Shown here one piece after another: positions 25,345 to 32,466 of a stretch of 42,965 nucleotides of DNA. This DNA comes from an uncultured Lachnospiraceae bacterium (GTDB lineage: Bacteria > Bacillota > Clostridia > Lachnospirales > Lachnospiraceae), in assembly GCA_910584725.1 (NCBI GenBank), contig CAJUBE010000039.1:1-42965 (forward strand). The letters run 5' to 3'. Within the stretch, counting starts at the first letter, position 1. Every line of letters starts with the position of its first letter. The notes beneath the pieces were generated by a model that saw only the letters and a list, made by a program, of their open reading frames with translations, ran no database searches and was not told the origin of the DNA. The translations under genes were made by a program, and so were the position numbers.

Positions 25345-25539
25345 CTATACGCTCATCTTATACCGACACTGTCTCTCTAAAACAGCAATTACCAGAAAAC
25401 CAGCATACCCGTTCCAATCCCTTTTCAGAATAATCTGTCCAACGCATTCCTCATCCAAAAAGCCAAGAAAATCATCCAATTTCACTCCCAAAACATTATA
25501 ACACGGAACATACAAAAACTGACACCAATTTGCCATCAT
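25345..25539 (-). CDS. possible 64-aa small protein upstream of the MATE gene
   Basis: The frame starts with two ATGs after AAAAAAGGAAGTT and stops four bases before the MATE start, so it could be a leader peptide or a small coupled protein. The product (MMANWCQFLYVPCYNVLGVK...) matches no family I know. A competing reading is that the region is the MATE promoter, since TGTTATAAT, an extended -10, lies inside it. I rate it as uncertain. Confidence 0.35.
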   Translation of the reverse strand: MMANWCQFLYVPCYNVLGVKLDDFLGFLDEECVGQIILKRDWNGYAGFLVIAVLERQCRYKMSV

Positions 25540-25719
25540 AACTTCCTTTTTTCAACAGCGCACCCTTTTGACACATTGTCCCGCATCATGCTACGCTATA
25601 TCCATCATTTACATTTGGTCTGTATGGCTGTCCTGTGCCATATCTGTCACGGCATTTCGCCGAGAATTTCCATGTAAACGATTTACCGTATGATTATCAG
25701 TACCTTGACAAACAAATAA

Positions 25720-25779
25720 GACTTTACACCACCATCAAATCCCTTTATAATAAAGACAATTGATGAATATTTGAAAATA
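25720..25779 (+). promoter_or_regulatory. shared 60-bp promoter element, copy A
   Basis: TTTACA (25723-25728) and TATAAT (25746-25751) are 17 bp apart. The 60 bp match 27211-27270 at 49 positions, well beyond the two boxes. The 11-mer GACTTTACACC at its start is the exact complement of the left arm of the terminator behind the same gene. Confidence 0.8.
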
Positions 25780-25803
25780 ACTGTCTGCAAGGAGGGTGAA
25801 AGG

Positions 25804-25965
25804 ATGTACGAAGTGCCAACTGATCTGCAATACAAAGACCACCTGCGAAAAGAACGAATCCGCATCGAAGATGAACTGGAAATGCTTCGCAGCAAAGAAT
25901 ATGAAAAACTCGAAAAGAAACTGGAACGCGATTTAACAAGGGTAAACGAAGGCATAGAAAGCTAA
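25804..25965 (+). CDS. 53-aa charged coiled-coil microprotein
   Basis: The product starts MYEVPTDLQYKDHLRKERIR and is mostly Glu, Lys and Arg with regular Leu/Ile spacing (LEMLRSKEYEKLEKKLERDL), so it should form one long helix or coiled coil. The ATG at 25804 has AAGGAGG nine bases before it. It has its own strong promoter and terminator, which supports a real gene despite its size. No family is recognised. Its promoter is shared with the CYTH gene 1.5 kb away, suggesting co-regulation. Confidence 0.7.
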   Translation: MYEVPTDLQYKDHLRKERIRIEDELEMLRSKEYEKLEKKLERDLTRVNEGIES

Positions 25966-25988
25966 ACGCAGCATAACCCCAAAACCAA

Positions 25989-26024
25989 GGTGTAAAGTCC
26001 TATCCTACGGTAAGACTCTACACC
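25989..26024. terminator. bidirectional terminator between the microprotein and the aldo-keto reductase
   Basis: GGTGTAAAGTC (25989-25999) pairs with GACTCTACACC (26014-26024) with one mismatch. The stem is followed by cttcttt on the plus strand and by ttggtttt on the minus strand, so it can serve both converging genes. Confidence 0.7.
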
Positions 26025-26080
26025 CTTCTTTATGCATTCCCATTCGTTACAGCATTTCACCGGGAAAATCCGGAAGAAAA

Positions 26081-27073
26081 TTACCCCTCCAGAATCTCAT
26101 CAATTTCCCGTCTCTCCTCCTCACCAAAAGACGTATTCCCAATCATCCCGATATTATCCAGCACCTGCGACGGACGGGACGCGCCGATCAGTACACTGGT
26201 GATATCACCGTCCCTGAGAATCCACGCCAGCGCCATCTGTGCCAGAGACTGTCCTCTCTGGGCGGCAAGCGCATTCAGTTTTCCGATTTTTTGAAGCATG
26301 TCTTCTGTTATGGCGCTCTCCTTTAAAAAGCGCCCGTCCGCCCGCGCCCGGCTGTCTTCCGGAATACCATGCAGATAGCGGTCTGTGAGAAGCCCCTGTG
26401 CCAACGGCGAAAAGGTGATCACACCAATCCCGTGAGCCGCCGCATAGTCCTTGAGCCCGTCCTTCTCAATCTCCCGGTCAAGCATGGAGTATCTTCTCTG
26501 GTTAATAATAAACGGTGTTCCCATCTGCTTAAAAAGAACGGCAACCGCCTCCGTCTGCTCTCTGTCATAGTTGGAAATGCCCACATACAGCGCCTTTCCG
26601 CTTCTGACTATGCCGTCCAGCGCTCTTGCCGTTTCTTCCAAAGGCGTCCCGGGATCGGGTCTGTGGTGGTAATAGATATCCACATACTCCAAACCCATGC
26701 GGCGCAGGCTCTGATCCAGACTTGCAACCAGATATTTCTTACTTCCCCAGTTTCCATAAGGACCCGGCCACATATCATATCCGGCTTTCGTGGAAATCAC
26801 CAGCTCGTCCCGATAAATCCCCAGACTCTTTTTCAGAATCCTTCCGAAATTTTCCTCCGCCGCACCGTACACAGGTCCATAGTTATTTGCCAGATCAAAA
26901 TGCGTGATCCCATGGTCGAAAGCCGTATGGCACACCGCCTCCATGTTTTCAAAGTTTCCATTGGAACCAAAATTATGCCATAAGCCCAGAGAAACCGCCG
27001 GAAGCAGAAGTCCGCTGCTGCCGCAGCGGCGATAGGGCATCGTTTCATATCTCTTTTCGTCTGCAATATACAT
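26081..27073 (-). CDS. aldo/keto reductase, YghZ/glyceraldehyde-3-phosphate reductase type
   Basis: This 330-aa TIM-barrel enzyme opens MPYRRCGSSGLLLPAVSLGLWHNFG and has the tetrad FDLANNYGP (Asp and Tyr), ISTKAGYDMWPGPYG (Lys) and DIYYHHRPDPGTP (His). The WPGPYG loop and the C-terminal LIGASRPSQVLDNIGMI, which binds NADPH, are typical of the YghZ/KCNAB-like branch, which reduces methylglyoxal and L-glyceraldehyde 3-phosphate. The start is well placed. It is convergent with the microprotein gene and shares its terminator. Confidence 0.93.
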   Translation of the reverse strand: MYIADEKRYETMPYRRCGSSGLLLPAVSLGLWHNFGSNGNFENMEAVCHTAFDHGITHFDLANNYGPVYGAAEENFGRILKKSLGIYRDELVISTKAGYDMWPGPYGNWGSKKYLVASLDQSLRRMGLEYVDIYYHHRPDPGTPLEETARALDGIVRSGKALYVGISNYDREQTEAVAVLFKQMGTPFIINQRRYSMLDREIEKDGLKDYAAAHGIGVITFSPLAQGLLTDRYLHGIPEDSRARADGRFLKESAITEDMLQKIGKLNALAAQRGQSLAQMALAWILRDGDITSVLIGASRPSQVLDNIGMIGNTSFGEEERREIDEILEG

Positions 27074-27210
27074 CGTATACCTCCCTATGGAAAATCAACA
27101 GTTATTTCCATTATCCTAACATATATGATCGACACATACAACTGTGCGCTTTTCACACAAACTACCAGTTTATATCCAAGCGCCACATGAAAAATCCAGA
27201 AAACAGACAG

Positions 27211-27270
27211 GACTTTACACCGTCATTGAATCCCCTTATAATAGAGACCGTTAATGAACATTTGTAAATA
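27211..27270 (+). promoter_or_regulatory. shared 60-bp promoter element, copy B
   Basis: TTTACA (27214-27219) and TATAAT (27237-27242) are 17 bp apart and drive the CYTH gene. Forty-nine of 60 positions match copy A upstream of the coiled-coil microprotein, including about 25 bases downstream of the -10 box. Confidence 0.8.
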
Positions 27271-27310
27271 GAGGTATGAAATAAAACAGCCGAACCGAAA
27301 GGACCCCACA

Positions 27311-27811
27311 ATGGAAATCGAACGCAAATTCACAGTCAGAACCCTGCCGGTCAATCTATCCTCCTACCCCTGCCGCATCATCGAGCAGGCTTATCTGAAC
27401 ACTGACCCGGTTGTCAGAATCCGCAGGGAGGACGACTCCTACTATCTGACCTACAAAGGAAAAGGACTGCTCGCCAGAGAGGAGTACAATCTCCCCCTAA
27501 ACGAAGCGTCCTACTATCATCTGCGGGAAAAGGCGGACGGAAATATCATCTCCAAAAAACGGTATGTCATTCCCATAGAGCATCCGCAGTTTAACCCGAC
27601 ATATGTGTCGTCAACGGGAAATTCAATTGACCAACTCAGTCTGTGTGTGGAACTGGATATTTTTGAGCCGCCCTTCGCCCCTCTTATCATCGCGGAAGTG
27701 GAGTTCCCGGACAAAGAAACGGCGGAAGCGTTTCTCCCTCTCGACTGGTTTAGTCAAGACGTCACAAACGATCCCGCCTATCATAATTCTAATCTGAGCA
27801 AGGCCCGGTAG
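27311..27811 (+). CDS. CYTH-domain protein (triphosphate tunnel metalloenzyme)
   Basis: This 166-aa protein starts MEIERKF, the ExExK signature of CYTH/triphosphate tunnel enzymes, followed by VVRIRREDDSYYLTYKGKG and a late acidic EVEFPDKETAEAF that completes the metal sites. Bacterial members hydrolyse inorganic tripolyphosphate or thiamine triphosphate; adenylate cyclase IV activity is rarer. The ATG at 27311 is preceded by a weak GAAAGGA box. Its last 23 bp overlap the 3' end of the converging LacI-type gene. Its promoter is shared with the coiled-coil microprotein. Confidence 0.9.
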   Translation: MEIERKFTVRTLPVNLSSYPCRIIEQAYLNTDPVVRIRREDDSYYLTYKGKGLLAREEYNLPLNEASYYHLREKADGNIISKKRYVIPIEHPQFNPTYVSSTGNSIDQLSLCVELDIFEPPFAPLIIAEVEFPDKETAEAFLPLDWFSQDVTNDPAYHNSNLSKAR

Positions 27812-28823
27812 AATCCCTCTCCACCAGTTCCGCAGGGAGGACGATCTGCTGGTGCTCCTTGCGTCCTCCGATCACATCCAGAAGAAGGCGGATCGTCTTT
27901 TTGGCGATCTCCTCCACCGGCTGTTTCATCGTCGTCAGCTTCGGATTGTAATACTCCCCCATCTCAATACCGTCATACCCGGCAACCGAAATATCCTCGG
28001 GAATCCTTTTGCCTGCCTCCAGCACGGCGCGGCATACGCCGATTGCAAGTGAGTCTGACACGGCATAAATCGCTGTGACCTCCGCGCCGGATTCCAGAAG
28101 TTTCTTCGCGGTCAGATAGCCGTTTTCCATGGAATAGTGATCCATGTCTTCGCGGACATAGCAGATCAATTCCTCCGGCACCTCAAGCTTCCGCTTCGCG
28201 TAAGCCTCCCGGTACCCCTGCGTCCGCAGATTCCCGATGGGTCCCGTCTCCTCCGTGATCAGGGCAATCTTCCTGTGCCCAAGCCCTAACAGGTACCCGG
28301 TCATCTTCTCACTCTCGCGCCTGTCATCCACCGCAATATTGGAAAAATCCACTTTGCCGACCCGGTCTGAAATATTGACTCCTATGGTACTGAAAATAAA
28401 AGGCACCTTCAGATTTTCCAGCTTTTCCTCCGTATGTTCAAACAGACCACCCAGAAACACGATTCCCCGCAGCCTTTTTTCTTTCTCCAGTTCCAATGCC
28501 ACGTCGATCTCGTCCTCCTGCTCTTCCACATGCCTGAGGACAAGCGCATATCTGCTCCGCTGTGTCTCCTCCTCGATAATCTTGATCATGCCGCTGAACA
28601 GCGGATTCGTAATTCCCTTCACAAGCACGGCGATACATTTGGCATCCGTCCTCTTTAAGTTTCTGGCGCTGTTATTCGGAATAAACCCCGTCTGGTCAAT
28701 CACTTCCAGAATCTTTTTTTTCGTCTCCGGATTGATGTCCGGATGATTGTTGATTGCACGGGAGACCGTACTGACGCCCACGCCGCATTCTTTCGCTATG
28801 TCCTTTATCGTAATTTCCGCCAT
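27789..28823 (-). CDS. LacI-family transcriptional regulator of the maltodextrin locus
   Basis: The 344-aa protein has an N-terminal LacI helix-turn-helix (ITIKDIAKECGVGVSTVSRAINN), the hinge NSARNLKR, and a periplasmic-binding-like sugar domain (AVSDSLAIGVCRAVLEAGKRIPEDISVAGYDGIE near the end). The ATG at 28823 has GGGGG six bases before it. It is the last gene of the malE-F-G-Q-regulator series and is the natural candidate to bind the AAACGTTT-type sites at the malE promoter, as MalR does in streptococci. That link is inferred from position and site type. Confidence 0.93.
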   Translation of the reverse strand: MAEITIKDIAKECGVGVSTVSRAINNHPDINPETKKKILEVIDQTGFIPNNSARNLKRTDAKCIAVLVKGITNPLFSGMIKIIEEETQRSRYALVLRHVEEQEDEIDVALELEKEKRLRGIVFLGGLFEHTEEKLENLKVPFIFSTIGVNISDRVGKVDFSNIAVDDRRESEKMTGYLLGLGHRKIALITEETGPIGNLRTQGYREAYAKRKLEVPEELICYVREDMDHYSMENGYLTAKKLLESGAEVTAIYAVSDSLAIGVCRAVLEAGKRIPEDISVAGYDGIEMGEYYNPKLTTMKQPVEEIAKKTIRLLLDVIGGRKEHQQIVLPAELVERDSTGPCSD

Positions 28824-28864
28824 CTGCATCCCCCGCCGTATTCTACGCCATCTCAATTCAATGC

Positions 28865-28956
28865 GGAGAATGCCTTGTTTTAGGCATTCTCCCGTGTGAG
28901 AAGAACTTCTCCACGAAACTGCCGCTGCTGTGAGTGGCTAGAAGTTCTTCTCACAC
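28865..28956 (-). repeat. two-hairpin dispersed element, copy 2 (after malQ)
   Basis: GGAGAATGCCT (28865-28875) and AGGCATTCTCC (28882-28892) are identical to the arms of copy 1, with a different 6-nt loop. GTGTGAGAAGAACTTCT (28894-28910) pairs perfectly over 17 bp with AGAAGTTCTTCTCACAC (28940-28956), and this arm contains the malQ stop codon and last codons. Confidence 0.9.
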
Positions 28957-30431
28957 TGTGCCCTGCCGTAGAGCTTCGTCATCTCCAGAATCCGCACCGC
29001 CAGTTCCTCCGTAAACTGCCCGGGCAGCATCCGCCACTTCCAGTTCGTCCCCAGCGTGGAAGGCATATTGGTTCTCGCCTCTGTCCCAAACCCCAGATAA
29101 TCCTGCATCGGAATCACGCAGGTATCGGACACGCTTGCCATCGCCGCCCGGATAAACTCCCACTGGATGTCTTTATTCGTCTTTATGTTCAGATACTTCT
29201 TTGCAAAAGCCTTATCCCTGCGGTTCAGCTTCTCATACCAGCCCAGCGTCGTATCATTGTCGTGGGTTCCCGTGTAGACAATGCTGTTCGCCACATAATT
29301 GTGAGGCAGGTAATCGCTCTCCTCTCTGGAGTCAAAAGCAAACTGCAAAATCTTCATGCCGGGATAGCCCGTCTTTTTCACCAGATTGATGACCGATTTG
29401 GTCAAAAATCCGAGATCCTCCGCGATCACAGCCTTCTTCCCAAGCTTTGCCTTCATGGTCTGGAAGATATCGTAGCCGGGACCCTTCTCCCAGTGCCCGA
29501 ACTCTGCCGTCTCGTCGCCAAAGGGAATGGAATAATACTCATCAAACCCTCTGAAATGGTCAATACGCACCACGTCATACAGCTTATAGCAGTAGCCGAT
29601 CCGCTTCATCCACCACTCGTAATCCGTCTCTTTATGGTACTCCCAGCGGTACAGCGGATTCCCCCAGAGCTGTCCCGTAGCGGAAAAGGCATCCGGCGGG
29701 CATCCCGCCACAGCCACGGGCGTCAGCGTATCATCCAGCTGGAATAATTCGGGATTCGCCCACGTATCCGAACTGTCAAACGCCACATAAATGGGAATAT
29801 CCCCGATAATCTCAATCTTCTTCTGATTTGCGTACGCTTTCAGCGCAAACCACTGTTTCGCGAAAAGATACTGCTGGAACTGGTAAAACGCCACTTCCTC
29901 CGCATATTTTTCCGCGTATTTCTTCATCGCCTCAGGCCTTCGCAGCCTGATATCCTCGTCCCACTCTGCCCAGCTCTTTCCGCCGAAAGCATTCTTCACC
30001 GCCATATAGAGGGCGTAGTCTTTCAGCCAGTAGGCATTCTCCTCCACAAACTTCTGATATGCCTCGTCCTTCCCGATCTGGCTGTTCTCAAAAGCCGTCT
30101 TTAACACTTTGAACCGGGACAGATAAATCTTCTCATAATCGACATAAGCGTCGTCATCACCGAAATCATACTGCTCGCAGTCTTTCTTCGTAAGATACCC
30201 GTCCTCAACCAGCGACTCCAGATCAATATAATAAGGATTTCCTGCAAAAGTGGAAAATGACTGATAGGGAGAATCCCCATAGCCCGTGGGACCAAGCGGC
30301 AGAATCTGCCAATAGGACTGCCCCGCTTCTTCTAACAGATCAATAAAGGTATATGCCTCTCTGGAAAACGCGCCGATCCCATACTTTGACGGGATGGCAG
30401 AAACAGGCAGCAAAACACCGCTCTTTCTCAT
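28938..30431 (-). CDS. malQ: 4-alpha-glucanotransferase (amylomaltase)
   Basis: This 497-aa GH77 enzyme transfers glucan chains between maltodextrins. It opens RKSGVLLPVSAIPSKYGIG, has FREDI-like FDSSDTWANPELF, the nucleophile region DVVRIDHFRGFDEYYSIPFG, the acid/base region VIAEDLGFLTKSV and VYTGTHDNDTTLGWY, all family landmarks. The ATG at 30431 is taken as start because the first family residues follow at once. Its C-terminus ends LYGRAQCEKNF, and the last residues come from a dispersed repeat arm. It has its own promoter (30496-30524) downstream of malG. Confidence 0.95.
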   Translation of the reverse strand: MRKSGVLLPVSAIPSKYGIGAFSREAYTFIDLLEEAGQSYWQILPLGPTGYGDSPYQSFSTFAGNPYYIDLESLVEDGYLTKKDCEQYDFGDDDAYVDYEKIYLSRFKVLKTAFENSQIGKDEAYQKFVEENAYWLKDYALYMAVKNAFGGKSWAEWDEDIRLRRPEAMKKYAEKYAEEVAFYQFQQYLFAKQWFALKAYANQKKIEIIGDIPIYVAFDSSDTWANPELFQLDDTLTPVAVAGCPPDAFSATGQLWGNPLYRWEYHKETDYEWWMKRIGYCYKLYDVVRIDHFRGFDEYYSIPFGDETAEFGHWEKGPGYDIFQTMKAKLGKKAVIAEDLGFLTKSVINLVKKTGYPGMKILQFAFDSREESDYLPHNYVANSIVYTGTHDNDTTLGWYEKLNRRDKAFAKKYLNIKTNKDIQWEFIRAAMASVSDTCVIPMQDYLGFGTEARTNMPSTLGTNWKWRMLPGQFTEELAVRILEMTKLYGRAQCEKNF

Positions 30432-30460
30432 AATATCCACATTTCCTTTCCTGTCAACCA

Positions 30461-30478
30461 TTCCGAATCCGTTCGGAA
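30461..30478. promoter_or_regulatory. 18-bp inverted repeat in the malQ leader
   Basis: TTCCGAA and TTCGGAA flank tccg in a perfect dyad between the malQ promoter and start. It differs from the AAACGTTT-type sites at malE, so it may bind another regulator or act as an mRNA stem. Confidence 0.35.
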
Positions 30479-30495
30479 ATCGATTTCTATAAAAA

Positions 30496-30524
30496 ATTCT
30501 ACAATATTTTGTCGAAATTGGCAA
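30496..30524 (-). promoter_or_regulatory. malQ promoter
   Basis: The minus strand reads TTGCCA (30524-30519), 17 bases, then TAGAAT (30501-30496). It gives malQ and the regulator gene a start of their own, apart from the malE promoter. Confidence 0.65.
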
Positions 30525-30558
30525 GTTCGTTCAGTAATTTTTCCCTGATATAATCTGA

Positions 30559-30585
30559 GGAAGCGGTGAACGAATCAGCGCTTCC
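30559..30585 (-). terminator. possible weak terminator after malG
   Basis: GGAAGCG and CGCTTCC form a 7-bp stem with a 13-nt loop, 15 bp past the malG stop, but no T-run follows. It may protect the transcript end or cause partial termination. Confidence 0.3.
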
Positions 30586-30599
30586 CCATAATCTTCACT

Positions 30600-31436
30600 C
30601 TAACCTTTGACTGCACCTGCAGCCACGCCCTTGATGATGTACTTCTGGCAGGACAGGTAGAAAATGATAACAGGAATAATGCTCATCAGGATCAGCGCCA
30701 TCGTCGCGCCCAGATCCACCGTACCGTAGCTTCCCTTCAGATACTGGATATGAATCGGGATCGTGCGGTATTTATTGATATCGAGCACCAGTACCGGCAG
30801 CAGATAATCGTTCCACACCCACATGATCTCCAGAATGCCCACGGAAATCATGGTCGGCTTTAACATCGGCACCACCACCTGGAAGAAGATTCTCACCGGC
30901 CCGCATCCGTCGATGGATGCCGCCTCCTCCACCTCAAGCGGAATCGCTTTTACAAATCCGACAAACATGAAGATGGCAAGCCCGGCGCCAAACCCCAGAT
31001 AGACGATCGAGATCGACAGGGGCGTGTTCAGATGCAGCTTATCCGCCGTTTTGGAGAGCGGGAACATAACCATCTGGAAAGGCACCACCATGGAGAACAC
31101 GCAGAGGAAGTAAATCGCCTTGCAGAAGAGGGAATCCACTCTCGCAATATACCACGCCGCCATGGATGTACAGAGCAAAATCAAAAATGTGGAGAGCAAA
31201 GTAATCAGAACGCTGTACATCACACTGTTCACAAAAGGATAGTTACCGAAGGTCATACCCTTTATGAAGTTGTCAAAACCGGCGCTCATCTCCCCGGTGG
31301 GAAGTGCAAAGGTATCGGTCTTTACAAACGTATTCTGTTTAAACGAGTTCATCACAACCGCCAGCACAGGAAGCACATAGATAATGCTGACCACAGACAA
31401 TATCACGGAAAGAATGGTTTTTGTACTCTTTTTCAT
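30600..31436 (-). CDS. malG: maltodextrin ABC transporter permease (MalG type)
   Basis: The 278-aa protein has six membrane helices and the EAA loop EVEEAASIDGCGPVRIFFQVVVP, which contacts the ATPase. Together with the upstream permease it forms the channel for sugar uptake. Its ATG overlaps the malF stop by one base (TAATG), a typical coupled pair. No ATPase gene is present in the cluster, so a shared MsmX-type ATPase encoded elsewhere is inferred, as in Bacillus and streptococci. Maltodextrin specificity is inferred from malQ next to it. Confidence 0.9.
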   Translation of the reverse strand: MKKSTKTILSVILSVVSIIYVLPVLAVVMNSFKQNTFVKTDTFALPTGEMSAGFDNFIKGMTFGNYPFVNSVMYSVLITLLSTFLILLCTSMAAWYIARVDSLFCKAIYFLCVFSMVVPFQMVMFPLSKTADKLHLNTPLSISIVYLGFGAGLAIFMFVGFVKAIPLEVEEAASIDGCGPVRIFFQVVVPMLKPTMISVGILEIMWVWNDYLLPVLVLDINKYRTIPIHIQYLKGSYGTVDLGATMALILMSIIPVIIFYLSCQKYIIKGVAAGAVKG

Positions 31437-32341
31437 TACTGCTGCACCTCCTTCTTACGCGTATAGCTCAACTGAAGCAGTCCAAGTCCCGCCACCAGAA
31501 TAAAGAAGACTACTGCCTTCGCCTGCGCCACACCCTGAGAAGTCGTGTTGGAACTGTAGAAGGTGTTGTAAATATTGAGCGCCAGCATTTCTGTCGTCTT
31601 GACAGTCGTTCCGCCCGGCTGGATGACAAACGGCTGTCCGCCGGTCAGCGCCAGGTTCTGGTCAAACAGCTTGAAGCCGTTTGTCAGAGACAGGAAGATA
31701 CATATCGTAAAGGAACTCATTACATTCGGAATCGTCACTTTGAAAAGTGTCTGCATGGAAGTCGCGCCGTCGATACGCGCCGCCTCCAGAATATCGCCGG
31801 GCACATTCTGCAGTCCGGCAACGTAGATGATCATCATATAACCGATCTGCTGCCAGCACATCAGGATGATCAGTCCCCAGAAACCGTATTTGCTATCTAA
31901 CAGAATGGAAGTCTGATAACGTCCCAGAATACCGTCAAAGATCATTGACCAGATATAACCTAATACGATACCACCGATCAGGTTCGGCATAAAGAACACG
32001 GTACGGAACAGATTACTTCCCTTAATTTCCAATGTCAGAATGTACGCCACGATAAACGCCAGTACATTGATAAAGACAAGCGATACAATGGCGAACATTG
32101 CCGTATACCAGAATGCGTGCCGGAAAGAAGCATCCTGAAAAGTTTTGATGTAGTTATCAAAGCCGATGAATTTCGCGTCGGATATCAAACGGAACTGGCA
32201 CATGGACAGCCAGATACCTTGGATGAAAGGCCAGACAAATCCGATGATGAATGCAATAAGTACAGGACCCATAAAGAGAAATCCCCAGCGTTTCGTCGCC
32301 TTCTGAAGAGAATTCGTGGCGGTTATTTTCTTGCTTTTCAT
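31436..32341 (-). CDS. malF: maltodextrin ABC transporter permease (MalF type)
   Basis: The 301-aa protein starts MKSKKITATNSLQKATKRWG; its ATG at 32341 follows AGGGGGTG, and the longer open frame upstream covers the malE-malF hairpin. It has six helices and the EAA loop DILEAARIDGATSMQTLFKVTIP. The first helix (GFLFMGPVLIAFIIGFVWPF) is typical of sugar permeases of the MalF/UgpA group without the large periplasmic loop of the E. coli protein. Confidence 0.9.
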   Translation of the reverse strand: MKSKKITATNSLQKATKRWGFLFMGPVLIAFIIGFVWPFIQGIWLSMCQFRLISDAKFIGFDNYIKTFQDASFRHAFWYTAMFAIVSLVFINVLAFIVAYILTLEIKGSNLFRTVFFMPNLIGGIVLGYIWSMIFDGILGRYQTSILLDSKYGFWGLIILMCWQQIGYMMIIYVAGLQNVPGDILEAARIDGATSMQTLFKVTIPNVMSSFTICIFLSLTNGFKLFDQNLALTGGQPFVIQPGGTTVKTTEMLALNIYNTFYSSNTTSQGVAQAKAVVFFILVAGLGLLQLSYTRKKEVQQ

Positions 32342-32392
32342 GGTGTCACCCCCTGATTTATTTCTGTTAACATGTAAAATTTCATTTAAGAA

Positions 32393-32418
32393 GGCGGGAC
32401 GGATATCACCGCCCCGCC
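32393..32418 (-). promoter_or_regulatory. GC-rich hairpin between malE and malF
   Basis: GGCGGGACGG and CCGCCCCGCC pair with one mismatch around a 6-nt loop, 49 bp past the malE stop. Stems in this place usually stabilise the malE message and limit read-through into the permease genes, which sets a high binding-protein ratio. Only a short T-poor stretch follows, so full termination is unlikely. Confidence 0.6.
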
Positions 32419-32466
32419 GCCTTTGCAATACATCATTATAAATTTACTTCATGATTGGCTTGTTGT

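Noticed and set aside
25683..25955. 90-aa Ser/Phe-rich minus-strand frame
   Set aside because: It is antisense to the coiled-coil microprotein and its promoter. The plus strand has the promoter, ribosome binding site and terminator.
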